Of a stretch of 9,979 nucleotides of DNA, positions 1-7,397 are shown one piece after another. Both the position numbers and the translations under genes were made by a program. The notes beneath the pieces were generated by a model. The model was not told the DNA's origin, did not search any database, and saw only the letters and a program-made list of their open reading frames with translations. Position 1 is the first letter of the stretch. The number at the start of each line of letters is the position of its first letter. The stretch is from contig JANWKW010000158.1 of the NCBI GenBank assembly GCA_025451135.1, positions 1 to 9,979 on the forward strand. Reading direction: 5' to 3'. Source of the DNA: Vulcanimicrobiia bacterium (GTDB taxonomy: Bacteria > Vulcanimicrobiota > Vulcanimicrobiia > Vulcanimicrobiales > Vulcanimicrobiaceae).

Positions 1-1
1 C

Positions 2-1990
2 CTCAAGCGCGAGACGCTGACCGGTGGAGCGTACGAAGAATGGAGCGACGCCGAGCTCGAAGGCGTCGTCGTCAAGCCGACGCACGAACGACTGGCGGCC
101 GTCTGCGAGCTGCTGCGCCGCCGCACCCGCACGGCGATCGACGGCATCGCGGCCATGTCGGGCATCGACCGTTGGTGGCTCGACGAGTTCGCGGATCTCG
201 TCGAGCTCGAACAAGCTCTCCGCGCCGGCGACGACCGCAGCGCCGACGCGTTCGAAGCGGGCTATTCGCGCGCGGCGATCGCCTCGCTCCTGGGTCGGGA
301 TCCGATCGACAGCGTCGGCGCGGCCTTCCGCATGGTCGACACGGCCGCCGCCGAGTTCCCGGCGAAGTCGCCGTACTACTATCTCTCGCGCGGCGAGCTC
401 GACGAGATGCGGCCGACGCCCGGGCAAGCCGTCGTCGTGGTCGGCAGCGGTCCGATCCGCATCGGCCAAGGCATCGAGTTCGACTATTCGTGCGTCCACG
501 CCGCCTGGGCCCTGCGCGACGCCGGCCGCTCGGCCGTCGTGATCAACAACAACCCGGAGACGGTCTCGACCGACTTCGACATCTCCGACGCGCTGGTCTT
601 CGAGCCGCCCGGTGCGGACGAGGTCGAAGCGGCGTACCGGTCGACCGGCGCGCTCGGGGTGATGCTCGCGTTCGGCGGCCAGACCGCCATCAATCTCGCG
701 GCAGAACTGCAGCGGCGCGGGGTCGCCATCGTGGGGAGCGATCGGGCCTCGCTGGACATGGCCGAGGACCGCGAACAGTTCGACGCGGCCCTTCAGCGCT
801 TGGGCGTGGCCCGGCCCGAAGGTAAGGCGGCTCGCAGCTTCCGCGAGGCGCGCCAGATCGCGCGCGAACTCGGCTTCCCGGTGCTCGTCAGGCCGTCGTT
901 CGTGCTCGGCGGCCGCGGCATGGAGGTCGTCTACAACGAGGTCCAACTCGCGTCGTATGCGGAGTCGGCGCCTCCGATCCAGCCCGACGCTCCGCTGCTC
1001 GTCGACAAGTACCTGCGCGGCTTGGAGGTCGAGGTCGACGCGGTCTTCGACGGCGACGACATCCTGATCCCCGGCATCTTCGAGCATATCGAACGGGCGG
1101 GCATCCACTCGGGCGATTCGATCAGCGTCTACCCGACCCAATCGATCGATCAGGCGATGGAGGCGCGCATCGTCGAGGTGACGACCGCGATCGCGCGCGA
1201 GCTGAAGATCCGCGGCTTGATCAACATCCAGTTCGTCGTCCACGTCGGCGCGCTCTACATCATCGAGGCCAATCCGCGCGCGTCGCGGACGGTGCCGATC
1301 ATCCAGAAGGCCACCGGCATCAACATCGTCGCGGCGGCGACCCGCATCGCGCTCGGCGAGAAGCTCGCGGGGATGGAGTACGGCACCGGCCTACGGCCGC
1401 GCGCACCCTTCACGGTCGTCAAAGTGCCGGTCTTCTCGTTCTCGAAGATGCGCGGCGTCGAGACCATCCTCGGCCCCGAGATGAAGTCGACCGGCGAGGT
1501 GCTCGGCATCGACGCGACCTTCGCGGGCGCTCTGCGCAAGGGCTTCGTGGGTTCGGGCGTGCGTCTGCCCGACCACGGCGGCCGGATCCTGGCGTCGATC
1601 TCGGAAGAGGACCGGCAAGAAGCCCTCCCGGTCCTGCGCCGCTATCGCGCCCTCGGCTTCGAACTGGTGGCGACCCCGCTCACGCACGCCGCGCTCGAGG
1701 CGGCCGGCATCCCGAGCACCCGGATCAACTCGATCGCCGACGGGACGCCGCACGTGCTCGATGCGATCCGCGAACGTTCCATCGATCTGGTCGTCAACGA
1801 CGCCAAAGGCCGGCGCGAGATCTCGGACAATTACAAGATGCGCCGGGCGGCCGTGGAGGCCGGGATCGCCTGCCTCACCAGTCTCGATACGGCGCGAGCG
1901 CTGGCCGCCGCCCTGGAGTCGACCCCGGGCCCGCCGCGCTCGCTTCAGGAGTATCAAGCGGAGCTGCGCACCGGAGGACCGACGACCTGA
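2..1990 (+). CDS. carB: Carbamoyl phosphate synthetase large subunit, C-terminal two-thirds (5' partial)
   Basis: CarB makes carbamoyl phosphate from bicarbonate, ATP and ammonia passed on from CarA, feeding pyrimidine and arginine synthesis in the cytoplasm. The frame is open from base 2; the first ATG (155) is internal, because the codons before it encode the end of the oligomerisation domain (KPTHERL). Of 662 visible residues, counted from base 2, about 1-130 are that domain. The second-half pre-ATP-grasp motif GSGPIRIGQG begins near 148. The second ATP-grasp domain carries PSFVLGGRG (298-306) and the metal/ATP-binding EANPRASRT (from 422). The C-terminal MGS-like allosteric domain covers about 520-655. 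Full-length CarB is about 1,070 residues, so the first ATP-grasp half lies upstream. In the allosteric domain several positions that bind UMP/IMP in E. coli differ (see findings). A 54-base gap separates it from the next gene. Identity is certain. Confidence 0.97.
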   Translation, partial: LKRETLTGGAYEEWSDAELEGVVVKPTHERLAAVCELLRRRTRTAIDGIAAMSGIDRWWLDEFADLVELEQALRAGDDRSADAFEAGYSRAAIASLLGRDPIDSVGAAFRMVDTAAAEFPAKSPYYYLSRGELDEMRPTPGQAVVVVGSGPIRIGQGIEFDYSCVHAAWALRDAGRSAVVINNNPETVSTDFDISDALVFEPPGADEVEAAYRSTGALGVMLAFGGQTAINLAAELQRRGVAIVGSDRASLDMAEDREQFDAALQRLGVARPEGKAARSFREARQIARELGFPVLVRPSFVLGGRGMEVVYNEVQLASYAESAPPIQPDAPLLVDKYLRGLEVEVDAVFDGDDILIPGIFEHIERAGIHSGDSISVYPTQSIDQAMEARIVEVTTAIARELKIRGLINIQFVVHVGALYIIEANPRASRTVPIIQKATGINIVAAATRIALGEKLAGMEYGTGLRPRAPFTVVKVPVFSFSKMRGVETILGPEMKSTGEVLGIDATFAGALRKGFVGSGVRLPDHGGRILASISEEDRQEALPVLRRYRALGFELVATPLTHAALEAAGIPSTRINSIADGTPHVLDAIRERSIDLVVNDAKGRREISDNYKMRRAAVEAGIACLTSLDTARALAAALESTPGPPRSLQEYQAELRTGGPTT

Positions 1991-2046
1991 CCTCGGTCGC
2001 CGAGAACGCATGAACCCCGCCGTCCGGCGCTGAAACCAGCCGGGGT
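1991..2046 (+). other. Short intergenic leader with possible RNA fold over the next start codon
   Basis: This is the only real gap in the window. No -35/-10 pair or terminator is evident. ACCCC (2014-2018) can pair with GGGGT (2042-2046). Inside it, GCC (2019-2021) can pair with GGC (2026-2028), and GCTG (2029-2032) with CAGC (2037-2040). Together these form a compact three-way junction that would cover the first bases of the GTG start at 2045. An eight-codon reading frame (ATG at 2010, stop at 2031-2033) lies in the same place. In GC-rich DNA such pairings arise by chance, so a regulatory role is only a possibility. Confidence 0.2.
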
Positions 2047-2263
2047 GATCGATCAACTCTCCGCCCGCCGCAAGAAGCGCTCCGGCGACGAGGCCGCGGC
2101 CTTCGCCTTGGGCGGCAACGCCAGTACCCTGGCCTTCGTCAATTCGTTCCGCGATGCGGGTGGCAGCATCACCGTGCGCCTGGTCCCGGTCGCCTGGACG
2201 CCGATGGGCGTGGTCGTCGGCGACACCTCGCAGAACGTCGGGGTGGCGCTCGCTTCGCTGATG

Positions 2264-2284
2264 GATTGGGTCGACAGACCTTCC
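2264..2284 (+). other. Apparent -1 frameshift junction
   Basis: Upstream, ATG-GAT-TGG-GTC-GAC (2261-2275) reads in frame 2. Downstream, CAG-ACC-TTC-CCG (2275-2286) reads in frame 1, and base 2275 is shared. One extra base here, for example GACCAGACC in place of GACAGACC, would join the two halves into DWVDQTFPP. No X-XXY-YYZ slippery heptamer lies at the junction, so programmed -1 frameshifting is not supported by sequence. Confidence 0.7.
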
Positions 2285-2799
2285 CGCCCGAGGACGAGCG
2301 CTCGTTCGTCGCCCCTCTGCGCGATATCGAGCTGCTCGCGCGCGTGCAGTGGCACTCCGAGATCCCCGAGCGCTACGACGACGAGTCGATCATCAATGCG
2401 GAAGACGTGCCCGACGACGTGCTCGACGGGCTCTCGCACGATCCGGCCGCGATCGTGCAGTGCACCGCCTGTCGCCGGCTCTGCGTGAAGAACGACTTCG
2501 TCTGGAAAGAGAAGCAGCTGTGCGCGTGGGACTACCACACGCAGGTCTTCGGCAAGCGCGGGCCGTGGCGCAACGGCGCCTACGAAGCGCATCACTTCGA
2601 GACGTTGCCGGAATGCGCGTACGTCGCGCCGCTCCTGCTCGACGAGGCCGGCGTACAGGCCGTGATGGCGACCGCCGACGTCGCCGACGAGGTCGCCCAG
2701 CGGGCGATCGACCTGATCCTGGAAGCCGACGCGGAGACGCCCCACCTCGCGGTCCGCACGCAGGGCGGGTATACGGTGCTCCGCGAGCGGGCGCGTTGA
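2266..2799 (+). CDS. Hypothetical protein, 3' part of the frameshifted gene, with a putative zinc site
   Basis: This is the open frame that an automatic caller would report on its own. The TTG at 2266 is probably not a true start: it lies inside the overlap with the upstream coding frame and has no ribosome-binding site. The credible protein begins at about Gln (2275-2277). It holds C-x2-C-x3-C (codons at 2461, 2470, 2482), then C-x4-H (Cys codon at 2521), and a further Cys at 2614. Between these are aromatic- and basic-rich segments, including GKRGPWRNG and EAHHFE. The spacing suggests a structural zinc-binding knuckle, but I match it to no named family. The C-terminal 60 residues look helical and acidic. 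No signal peptide or membrane segment is visible. Its stop overlaps the pbpA start, so it is likely co-transcribed with the cell-wall genes. Function unknown. Confidence 0.6.
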   Translation: MGRQTFPPEDERSFVAPLRDIELLARVQWHSEIPERYDDESIINAEDVPDDVLDGLSHDPAAIVQCTACRRLCVKNDFVWKEKQLCAWDYHTQVFGKRGPWRNGAYEAHHFETLPECAYVAPLLLDEAGVQAVMATADVADEVAQRAIDLILEADAETPHLAVRTQGGYTVLRERAR

Positions 2800-4202
2800 C
2801 CAATCGCGCGATCTCGCGCCTCTCGGCCTTCTTCGTCGCGCTCTTCCTGGTGCTCGCGCTGCGGCAGGCCTACGTGCAGATCGTGGCCGCACCGTCGCTC
2901 GCCGCGCGCGCCAGCAATCCGCGGCACGGCCTGCTCGACGCGCGCCGCGGCCGCAGCCTCGCGACCGACGGCACGGTGCTCGCGGCGACCGCGAACGGCA
3001 AGCGGGTCTATCCCTTCGGCGCCTCGCTCGCGCACACGATCGGGTACGCGAGCGCGCGCTACGGGACGAGCGGCCTCGAAGACGCCTACGACCGCGCGCT
3101 GACGCCTCCCGAGACGGCCGGCGATCCGGCGACGCAGGTGCAGAGCATCCTGGCCGCCTTCGGCGGCAAGAGCGACGACGCGCACGGGGCCGACGTCGTC
3201 ACGACCATCGTGCCGACGATCCAGAACGCGCTCTACGCGCGCCTCTCGCGACAGTCGCGCGGCGCCGGCATCGTGCTGGACCCGCGCACCGGAGCGGTCC
3301 TCGCGATCGCCTCGGTCCCCTCGTTCGATCCGAACGCGATCGACGCCGTCTTCGCCGCGCTCAACGCGGACAAGAGCAGTCCGCTGCTGGATCGTTCCAT
3401 CGACGGGCTCTATCCGCCCGGATCGACCTTCAAGATCTTCACCGCGGCCGCGGCGCTCGACGCGCAGTCGGTCCAGATGACCGACACGTTCGAGGATCCC
3501 GGATACCTGCAAGTCGGCGACTTCCGGCTGCACAACGACGAGGACGAGACGACCGGCACGGCCGACCTGACGCGCGCGTTCGCGCTCTCGAGCAACGTCG
3601 ACTTCGCGCAGATCGCGCTCAAGATGGGGACGGATACGTTCTACGCCTATCTCGCCCGCTGGGGCATGGGTGCGTCCCTGGACTTCCAGATCCCGGCCTC
3701 GCGGGATCGCATCCCGGATAAGGCCACGATCGTCCCCGGCGAGCTCGCGCAGATGGGTTTCGGGCAGGGCGCGCTCCTGATGACGCCCTTGCAGATGGCG
3801 CTGGTCGGATCGACCATCGCCAACGGGGGCGACGAGCCGCGTCCGTTCCTGGTGCGCCAGCTGGTGCGGTCGGGTACGATCTCGTCCATCTACGCTCCGG
3901 CGTCGCTAGCGACCCCGATCTCGGCGGATACCGCGGCGAATGTGAAGAAGATGATGGTCGCAGTGGTGCAGTATGGAACCGGAACCGCGGCACGCATTCC
4001 GGGCGTGACCGTGGCGGGCAAGACGGGAACGGCGACCAATCCGCTCGGGCGGTCGCACAGCTGGTTCGTCTGCTTCGCGCCGGCCGAGCACCCGCGCGTG
4101 GCGGTCGCCGTCCTGGTCGAGAACGTCGGCTACGGCGCGACCTACGCGCTGCCGATCGCGCGCGACGTTCTCGCCACCGCCCTCCAAGCGGTGCCCCGGT
4201 GA
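2796..4202 (+). CDS. pbpA: Penicillin-binding protein, PbpA/FtsI-like transpeptidase
   Basis: This is a class B, monofunctional D,D-transpeptidase that cross-links peptidoglycan outside the membrane. The 468-residue product starts with a short basic tail and one membrane anchor (about residues 10-30). A compact dimerisation region follows (NPRHGLLDARRGRSLATDG), then the transpeptidase domain. The catalytic triad motifs are intact: STFK (Ser210, Lys213), SSN (265-267) and KTGT (409-412). The short N-terminal region and the YSSTGLE-like patch (RYGTSGLEDAYD) resemble actinobacterial PbpA rather than the longer FtsI or PBP2. The TTG start at 2796 is chosen because it keeps the whole membrane anchor and overlaps the previous stop as TTGA; the frame is open further upstream, but that part is a shadow. 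The PASTA kinase follows by a GTGA overlap, as in actinobacterial pbpA-pknA-pknB clusters. RodA and the phosphatase PstP are not beside it here. Confidence 0.93.
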   Translation: MTNRAISRLSAFFVALFLVLALRQAYVQIVAAPSLAARASNPRHGLLDARRGRSLATDGTVLAATANGKRVYPFGASLAHTIGYASARYGTSGLEDAYDRALTPPETAGDPATQVQSILAAFGGKSDDAHGADVVTTIVPTIQNALYARLSRQSRGAGIVLDPRTGAVLAIASVPSFDPNAIDAVFAALNADKSSPLLDRSIDGLYPPGSTFKIFTAAAALDAQSVQMTDTFEDPGYLQVGDFRLHNDEDETTGTADLTRAFALSSNVDFAQIALKMGTDTFYAYLARWGMGASLDFQIPASRDRIPDKATIVPGELAQMGFGQGALLMTPLQMALVGSTIANGGDEPRPFLVRQLVRSGTISSIYAPASLATPISADTAANVKKMMVAVVQYGTGTAARIPGVTVAGKTGTATNPLGRSHSWFVCFAPAEHPRVAVAVLVENVGYGATYALPIARDVLATALQAVPR

Positions 4203-6280
4203 TCGAAGAGCGGATCTTCAACAACCGCTACCGCCTCGATCGCAAGCTCGGCGAGGGCGGCATGGCCACGGTCTTCTGCGGGACCGATACGCTGCTGCGC
4301 CGGCGGGTCGCCGTCAAGGTGTTGCGCGAGCAGTACGCCGCCGACGAGGAGTTCGTCCGCCGATTCTACCAGGAGGCCGAGTCGGCGGCGAAGCTCTCGC
4401 ATCCGAACATCGTCAACACCTACGACGTCGGGCGCGAAGGCGACGTCTATTACATCGTGATGGAGCTGGTCGACGGCCCGTCGCTCGCCGAGATCATCGC
4501 GGGAGACGGCAAGCTCCCCGAGCCGGTCGCGATCGACTACGCCGCCCAGATCTGCAGCGGACTGGCCTACGCCCACCGCCAGGGCCTGCTGCACCGCGAC
4601 ATCAAGCCCGCCAACATCCTGGTCACCAAGGACGACGTCTGCAAGCTCTCGGACTTCGGGATCGCGCGCGCGGTCTCGGCCCAGACGATGGCGCTGACCA
4701 AGCCGGGCCTGGTGATGGGCAGCGTATACTACATCTCGCCCGAGCAGGCGCAAGGCCACGAACTGCACGAGAGCTCCGACCTATATTCCGTCGGCGTGGT
4801 GCTCTACCAGATGCTGACCGGCAGGCTCCCGTTCACCGGCGAGTCGCCCGTCACGGTCGCGCTCAAGCACATCGGGGATCCCGTCCCGACCATCGACACG
4901 AGCGCGCTCGGGACGAGCCCCGCGCTCGCCTCGATCGTCAACCGCCTGCTGCAGAAGAAGCCGGAGAACCGGTTCCAATCGGCCGCCGAAGTCGCGTCCG
5001 CGCTGCGCGAGGCTCGCGAGCGGCCGTCGGTCGCGCATTTCGGCATCTCGAACGACGCGCCCACGATGCCGTTCCACGCCGTCCAGCCGCCGCCGCGCCG
5101 CTCGCCGATGCCCGACCGGCCGTTCACCTCGATCGGCGAAGACGAAGAGCGCAAGGCGCGCTCGACCACCGCCATCGTCGTGACGCTGGTGCTCGCCCTG
5201 CTGGCCGCGATCGCGATCGGCTACGCCGTCTTCGGACCGAAGTTCAGCATCCACGTCGGCAACGCCATCATCGCCGGCAACTATCGCGGGATGAGCGACG
5301 TCGACGCGCGCAAGTCGCTCGAGAACGCCGGGCTCGTCGTCGACGAGGCCAAGACCGCGAGCGACACGGTCGAAGCCAACCACGTGATCGAGCAGAACCC
5401 GTCGCCGGGCACGCCGCTCGACGCGGGCGCGGTCGTGCATCTGATCGTCAGCAACGGCCTGCCGCTGATCGGGCTCCAGGACGTCACCAAGTTCACGCTC
5501 GCCGACGCCACCAACGTGCTGCTCTACAACAAGTTCAAGGTCCGGGTCGTACGCCGCCACGACCCGGCGACCAAGGACACGGTCCTCGCGCAGTCGCCCA
5601 AGCCCGGATCCTCGGTGCGGCAGGGCTCGCAGATCGTGTTGACGGTCTCCGACGGACCGGCCCCGGTGACGATGCCGAACCTGCTCGGCAAGACCGCCGA
5701 CGCGGCCCAGGCGATCGCGACCAGGGATCACTTCGCGCTCGACGCCACCGGCCGCGCCGCATCGGATCGCTACGCCGCCGGTCAGATCCTCTCGCAGGAC
5801 GTCGCTCCGGGCTCGACGGTCGATCCGGCCGCGAACGTGACCGTCCACGTCGTCGTCAGCACCGGCAGCGCGGCGGTCGTCCCGCCGGCCGGAAGCGGTA
5901 CCGTTCCGGACGTGCGCGGACGCTCGCTTGCCGACGCGACCGCGGCGCTCCACGCGGCCGGGCTCGCGTCGACCGTGATCTACAACGTGCAGCGCGATGC
6001 CAACGGCACGATCGTGGCCGAAGAACCGGCCGCCGGATCGCAGACGAGCGGCACGGTGACGTTGACGCTCTCGGTCCCGGGCGAGGTGCCCGACGTGCAG
6101 AACATGACGATCGATCAGGCCCGCGCCACCCTCGAGGCCGACGGGTATCACATCAAGGACTTCCAATACACCACCATCGAGGGAGCGAACGGCAACGTCG
6201 TGCGCACGCTGCCCGAGGCCGGGACGACGCTCGCGCCCGACTCCACCGTGACGCTGGTCGTCAACGGGACCTCGCCGTGA
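4199..6280 (+). CDS. pknB: PknB-type membrane Ser/Thr protein kinase with five PASTA repeats
   Basis: This is a transmembrane kinase whose outer PASTA repeats are thought to sense muropeptides or lipid II and whose inner domain phosphorylates cell-wall and division proteins. In the 693 residues the kinase domain covers about 11-275: glycine loop GEGGMATV (18-25), Lys40, Glu59, HRD (132-134), the metal-binding Asn139 and DFG (152-154). The activation loop has Thr163 and Thr167 as candidate autophosphorylation sites, and GSVYY (174-178) stands where GT is usual. A linker of about 45 residues precedes one membrane helix (325-345). Five PASTA repeats follow, roughly 355-420, 422-486, 488-554, 567-628 and 629-691; the first two lack the usual VPDV opening, while the last two have it. 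GTG 4199 overlaps the pbpA stop (GTGA). Lys40 and Glu59 fall at the same numbers as in M. tuberculosis PknB, which supports this start. The pairing with pbpA suggests control of wall synthesis. Confidence 0.95.
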   Translation: MIEERIFNNRYRLDRKLGEGGMATVFCGTDTLLRRRVAVKVLREQYAADEEFVRRFYQEAESAAKLSHPNIVNTYDVGREGDVYYIVMELVDGPSLAEIIAGDGKLPEPVAIDYAAQICSGLAYAHRQGLLHRDIKPANILVTKDDVCKLSDFGIARAVSAQTMALTKPGLVMGSVYYISPEQAQGHELHESSDLYSVGVVLYQMLTGRLPFTGESPVTVALKHIGDPVPTIDTSALGTSPALASIVNRLLQKKPENRFQSAAEVASALREARERPSVAHFGISNDAPTMPFHAVQPPPRRSPMPDRPFTSIGEDEERKARSTTAIVVTLVLALLAAIAIGYAVFGPKFSIHVGNAIIAGNYRGMSDVDARKSLENAGLVVDEAKTASDTVEANHVIEQNPSPGTPLDAGAVVHLIVSNGLPLIGLQDVTKFTLADATNVLLYNKFKVRVVRRHDPATKDTVLAQSPKPGSSVRQGSQIVLTVSDGPAPVTMPNLLGKTADAAQAIATRDHFALDATGRAASDRYAAGQILSQDVAPGSTVDPAANVTVHVVVSTGSAAVVPPAGSGTVPDVRGRSLADATAALHAAGLASTVIYNVQRDANGTIVAEEPAAGSQTSGTVTLTLSVPGEVPDVQNMTIDQARATLEADGYHIKDFQYTTIEGANGNVVRTLPEAGTTLAPDSTVTLVVNGTSP

Positions 6281-6774
6281 GGATCCTCGGCATCGACCCG
6301 GCGCTGCGGGTGACCGGATACGGCGCGATCGCCTCGAGCGGCGGCCGAACGGTGCTGGTCGAAGCGGGAGTGATCGCGCCGAACGTGCGGCTGCGCCTGG
6401 AAGAACGGCTGCGCGACCTGCACGTCGCCACCTGCGAGGTGATCGCCGCGACGCGTCCCGATGCGATCGTCATCGAAGAGCTCTACACGACCTACAAGAA
6501 TCCGGTCACCGCGATCCTGATGGGCCACGCGCGCGGCGTCCTCTGCCTGGCCGGCTCCCAAGCCGGTCTGCCGGTCTACACGCTCGGACACGCGCACGTC
6601 AAACGCGCCCTCACCGGCTCCGGAAGCGCGCGCAAGGATCAGGTCAACGCCATGGTCACGCGCCTGCTCGGCCTGCGCCGCGCGCCCGAACCCAACGACG
6701 TCTCCGACGCGCTGGCGCTGGCGCTGGCCTACATGAATATCGGCGGGCGCGATATCGCCCGCCTCGTCTCCTAG
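6277..6774 (+). CDS. ruvC: Holliday junction resolvase RuvC
   Basis: RuvC is the dimeric, magnesium-dependent endonuclease that nicks Holliday junctions symmetrically within the RuvABC complex. The 165-residue product matches the family's usual length. The acidic catalytic set is complete: Asp7 in GIDPA, Glu67 in VIEE, and Asp141 and Asp144 in PNDVSDAL. The segment YKNPVTAILMGHARG and the basic KRALTGSGSARKDQV are typical of the DNA-binding part. The GTG at 6277 overlaps the kinase stop (GTGA) and gives the exact expected N-terminus, so there is no shorter alternative worth considering. Its own stop overlaps the ruvA start by one base. Carriage right after a wall kinase is unusual, but the ruvC-ruvA-ruvB order is standard. 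Confidence 0.96.
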   Translation: MRILGIDPALRVTGYGAIASSGGRTVLVEAGVIAPNVRLRLEERLRDLHVATCEVIAATRPDAIVIEELYTTYKNPVTAILMGHARGVLCLAGSQAGLPVYTLGHAHVKRALTGSGSARKDQVNAMVTRLLGLRRAPEPNDVSDALALALAYMNIGGRDIARLVS

Positions 6775-7394
6775 TGTTCGCGCGCATCGCGGGCACCCTG
6801 ATCGAACGCGGTCCCGAGAGCGTTGTGCTCGACGTCGCAGGGCTGGGCTACGAGGTCACGCTGCCGCCGTGCGTCGCGGAGAAGATCGTCGCGTCCCCGG
6901 GCGAACCGGTCGCGCTCGAGGTCTACTCGGTGCTCAACATGGACGGCAACGCCGGCCGGTTCTCGTACTACGGCTTCACCAATGCGGTCGAGCGGGCGTT
7001 CTTCGAAGCGCTGCTGTCGGTCGCATCCATCGGTCCGCGTTCGGCCGCACGCGCGTTCTCACAGCCGATGAGCCGCATCGCCTCGGCCATCGATCGCGGC
7101 GATCACGCATTCCTCAAGACCCTGCCCGGCATCGGCCAGCAGAAGGCCCGCGACATCGTGGCCAAGCTGCAGGGCAAGGTCGCCCGGTTCCTCTTGATCC
7201 GCGAGGCCGAGCCGCAGGCGGCGCCGCCGATGCCGGACTTCGCCGACGAGGCGCTGGCCGTGCTGCTGCAGCTCGAATACAAACGGCCCGAAGCGGAGGC
7301 GATGATCCGCAAGACGCTCGAGTCGATGCCGGAGATCCGCGACGCCGAGACGCTCCTCGCGGAGATCTATCGCGCGAAAGCGAAGGCGTCCTAA
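6774..7394 (+). CDS. ruvA: Holliday junction DNA-binding protein RuvA
   Basis: RuvA tetramers hold the four-way junction open and load the RuvB motor. The 206 residues compare with 203 in E. coli. Domain I is an OB fold (about 1-66, including VAGLGYEV). Domain II carries two helix-hairpin-helix motifs: ASIGPRSAARAF after about residue 80, and LPGIGQQKARDIVAKLQGK. Domain III (last 50 residues, FADEALAVLLQLEY onward) is the helical RuvB-binding module, reached through a Pro/Ala-rich linker. GTG 6774 shares its first base with the ruvC stop (TAGTG). The acidic pin region, VREDAQLLYGF in E. coli, is VLNMDGNAGRFSYYGF here, so only Asp57 of the acidic pair remains and there are extra residues. The overall fold assignment is secure. 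Confidence 0.95.
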   Translation: MFARIAGTLIERGPESVVLDVAGLGYEVTLPPCVAEKIVASPGEPVALEVYSVLNMDGNAGRFSYYGFTNAVERAFFEALLSVASIGPRSAARAFSQPMSRIASAIDRGDHAFLKTLPGIGQQKARDIVAKLQGKVARFLLIREAEPQAAPPMPDFADEALAVLLQLEYKRPEAEAMIRKTLESMPEIRDAETLLAEIYRAKAKAS

Positions 7395-7397
7395 CCC

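Larger units (their letters stand above)
2045..2799 (+). pseudogene. Frameshifted gene of unknown function, Cys/His-cluster protein
   Basis: I do not recognise this family. Two open frames make one gene. From GTG 2045 to about 2275 the reading frame has nearly every third codon base G or C and encodes about 77 protein-like residues (hydrophobic stretch ITVRLVPVAWTPMGVVVGD, then LASLMDWVD). From about 2275 the same codon signature continues in the -1 frame to the stop at 2797-2799. Restoring one base gives a product of about 251 residues. GTG 2045 is the first ATG, GTG or TTG codon in this frame after carB. The gene ends in a TTGA overlap with pbpA, which puts it at the head of the cell-wall/ruv operon. 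Either the gene is truly broken or one base is missing from the assembly. The intact codon bias after the break and the retained Cys cluster favour a very recent event or a sequence error over old decay. Confidence 0.7.

Noticed and set aside
155..1990. carB starting at ATG 155
   Set aside because: The same frame is open back to base 2 and encodes conserved oligomerisation-domain sequence, so the gene is cut by the window edge.
2264..2284. Programmed -1 ribosomal frameshifting in the Cys/His gene
   Set aside because: There is no slippery heptamer at the junction and no obvious stimulatory element; a missing base is simpler.
2349..2795. In-frame upstream extension of pbpA
   Set aside because: It overlaps the Cys/His gene, is Arg-rich nonsense, and the membrane anchor of PbpA begins right after TTG 2796.
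2796..2801. TTGACC as a -35 promoter box
   Set aside because: It is the pbpA start codon plus the next codon, and no matching -10 element lies 16-18 bases downstream.
4781..6166. Large reverse-strand frame opposite pknB
   Set aside because: Antisense shadow typical of GC-rich genes; composition dominated by Arg, Asp and Gly, with no motif, and the + strand gene is certain.
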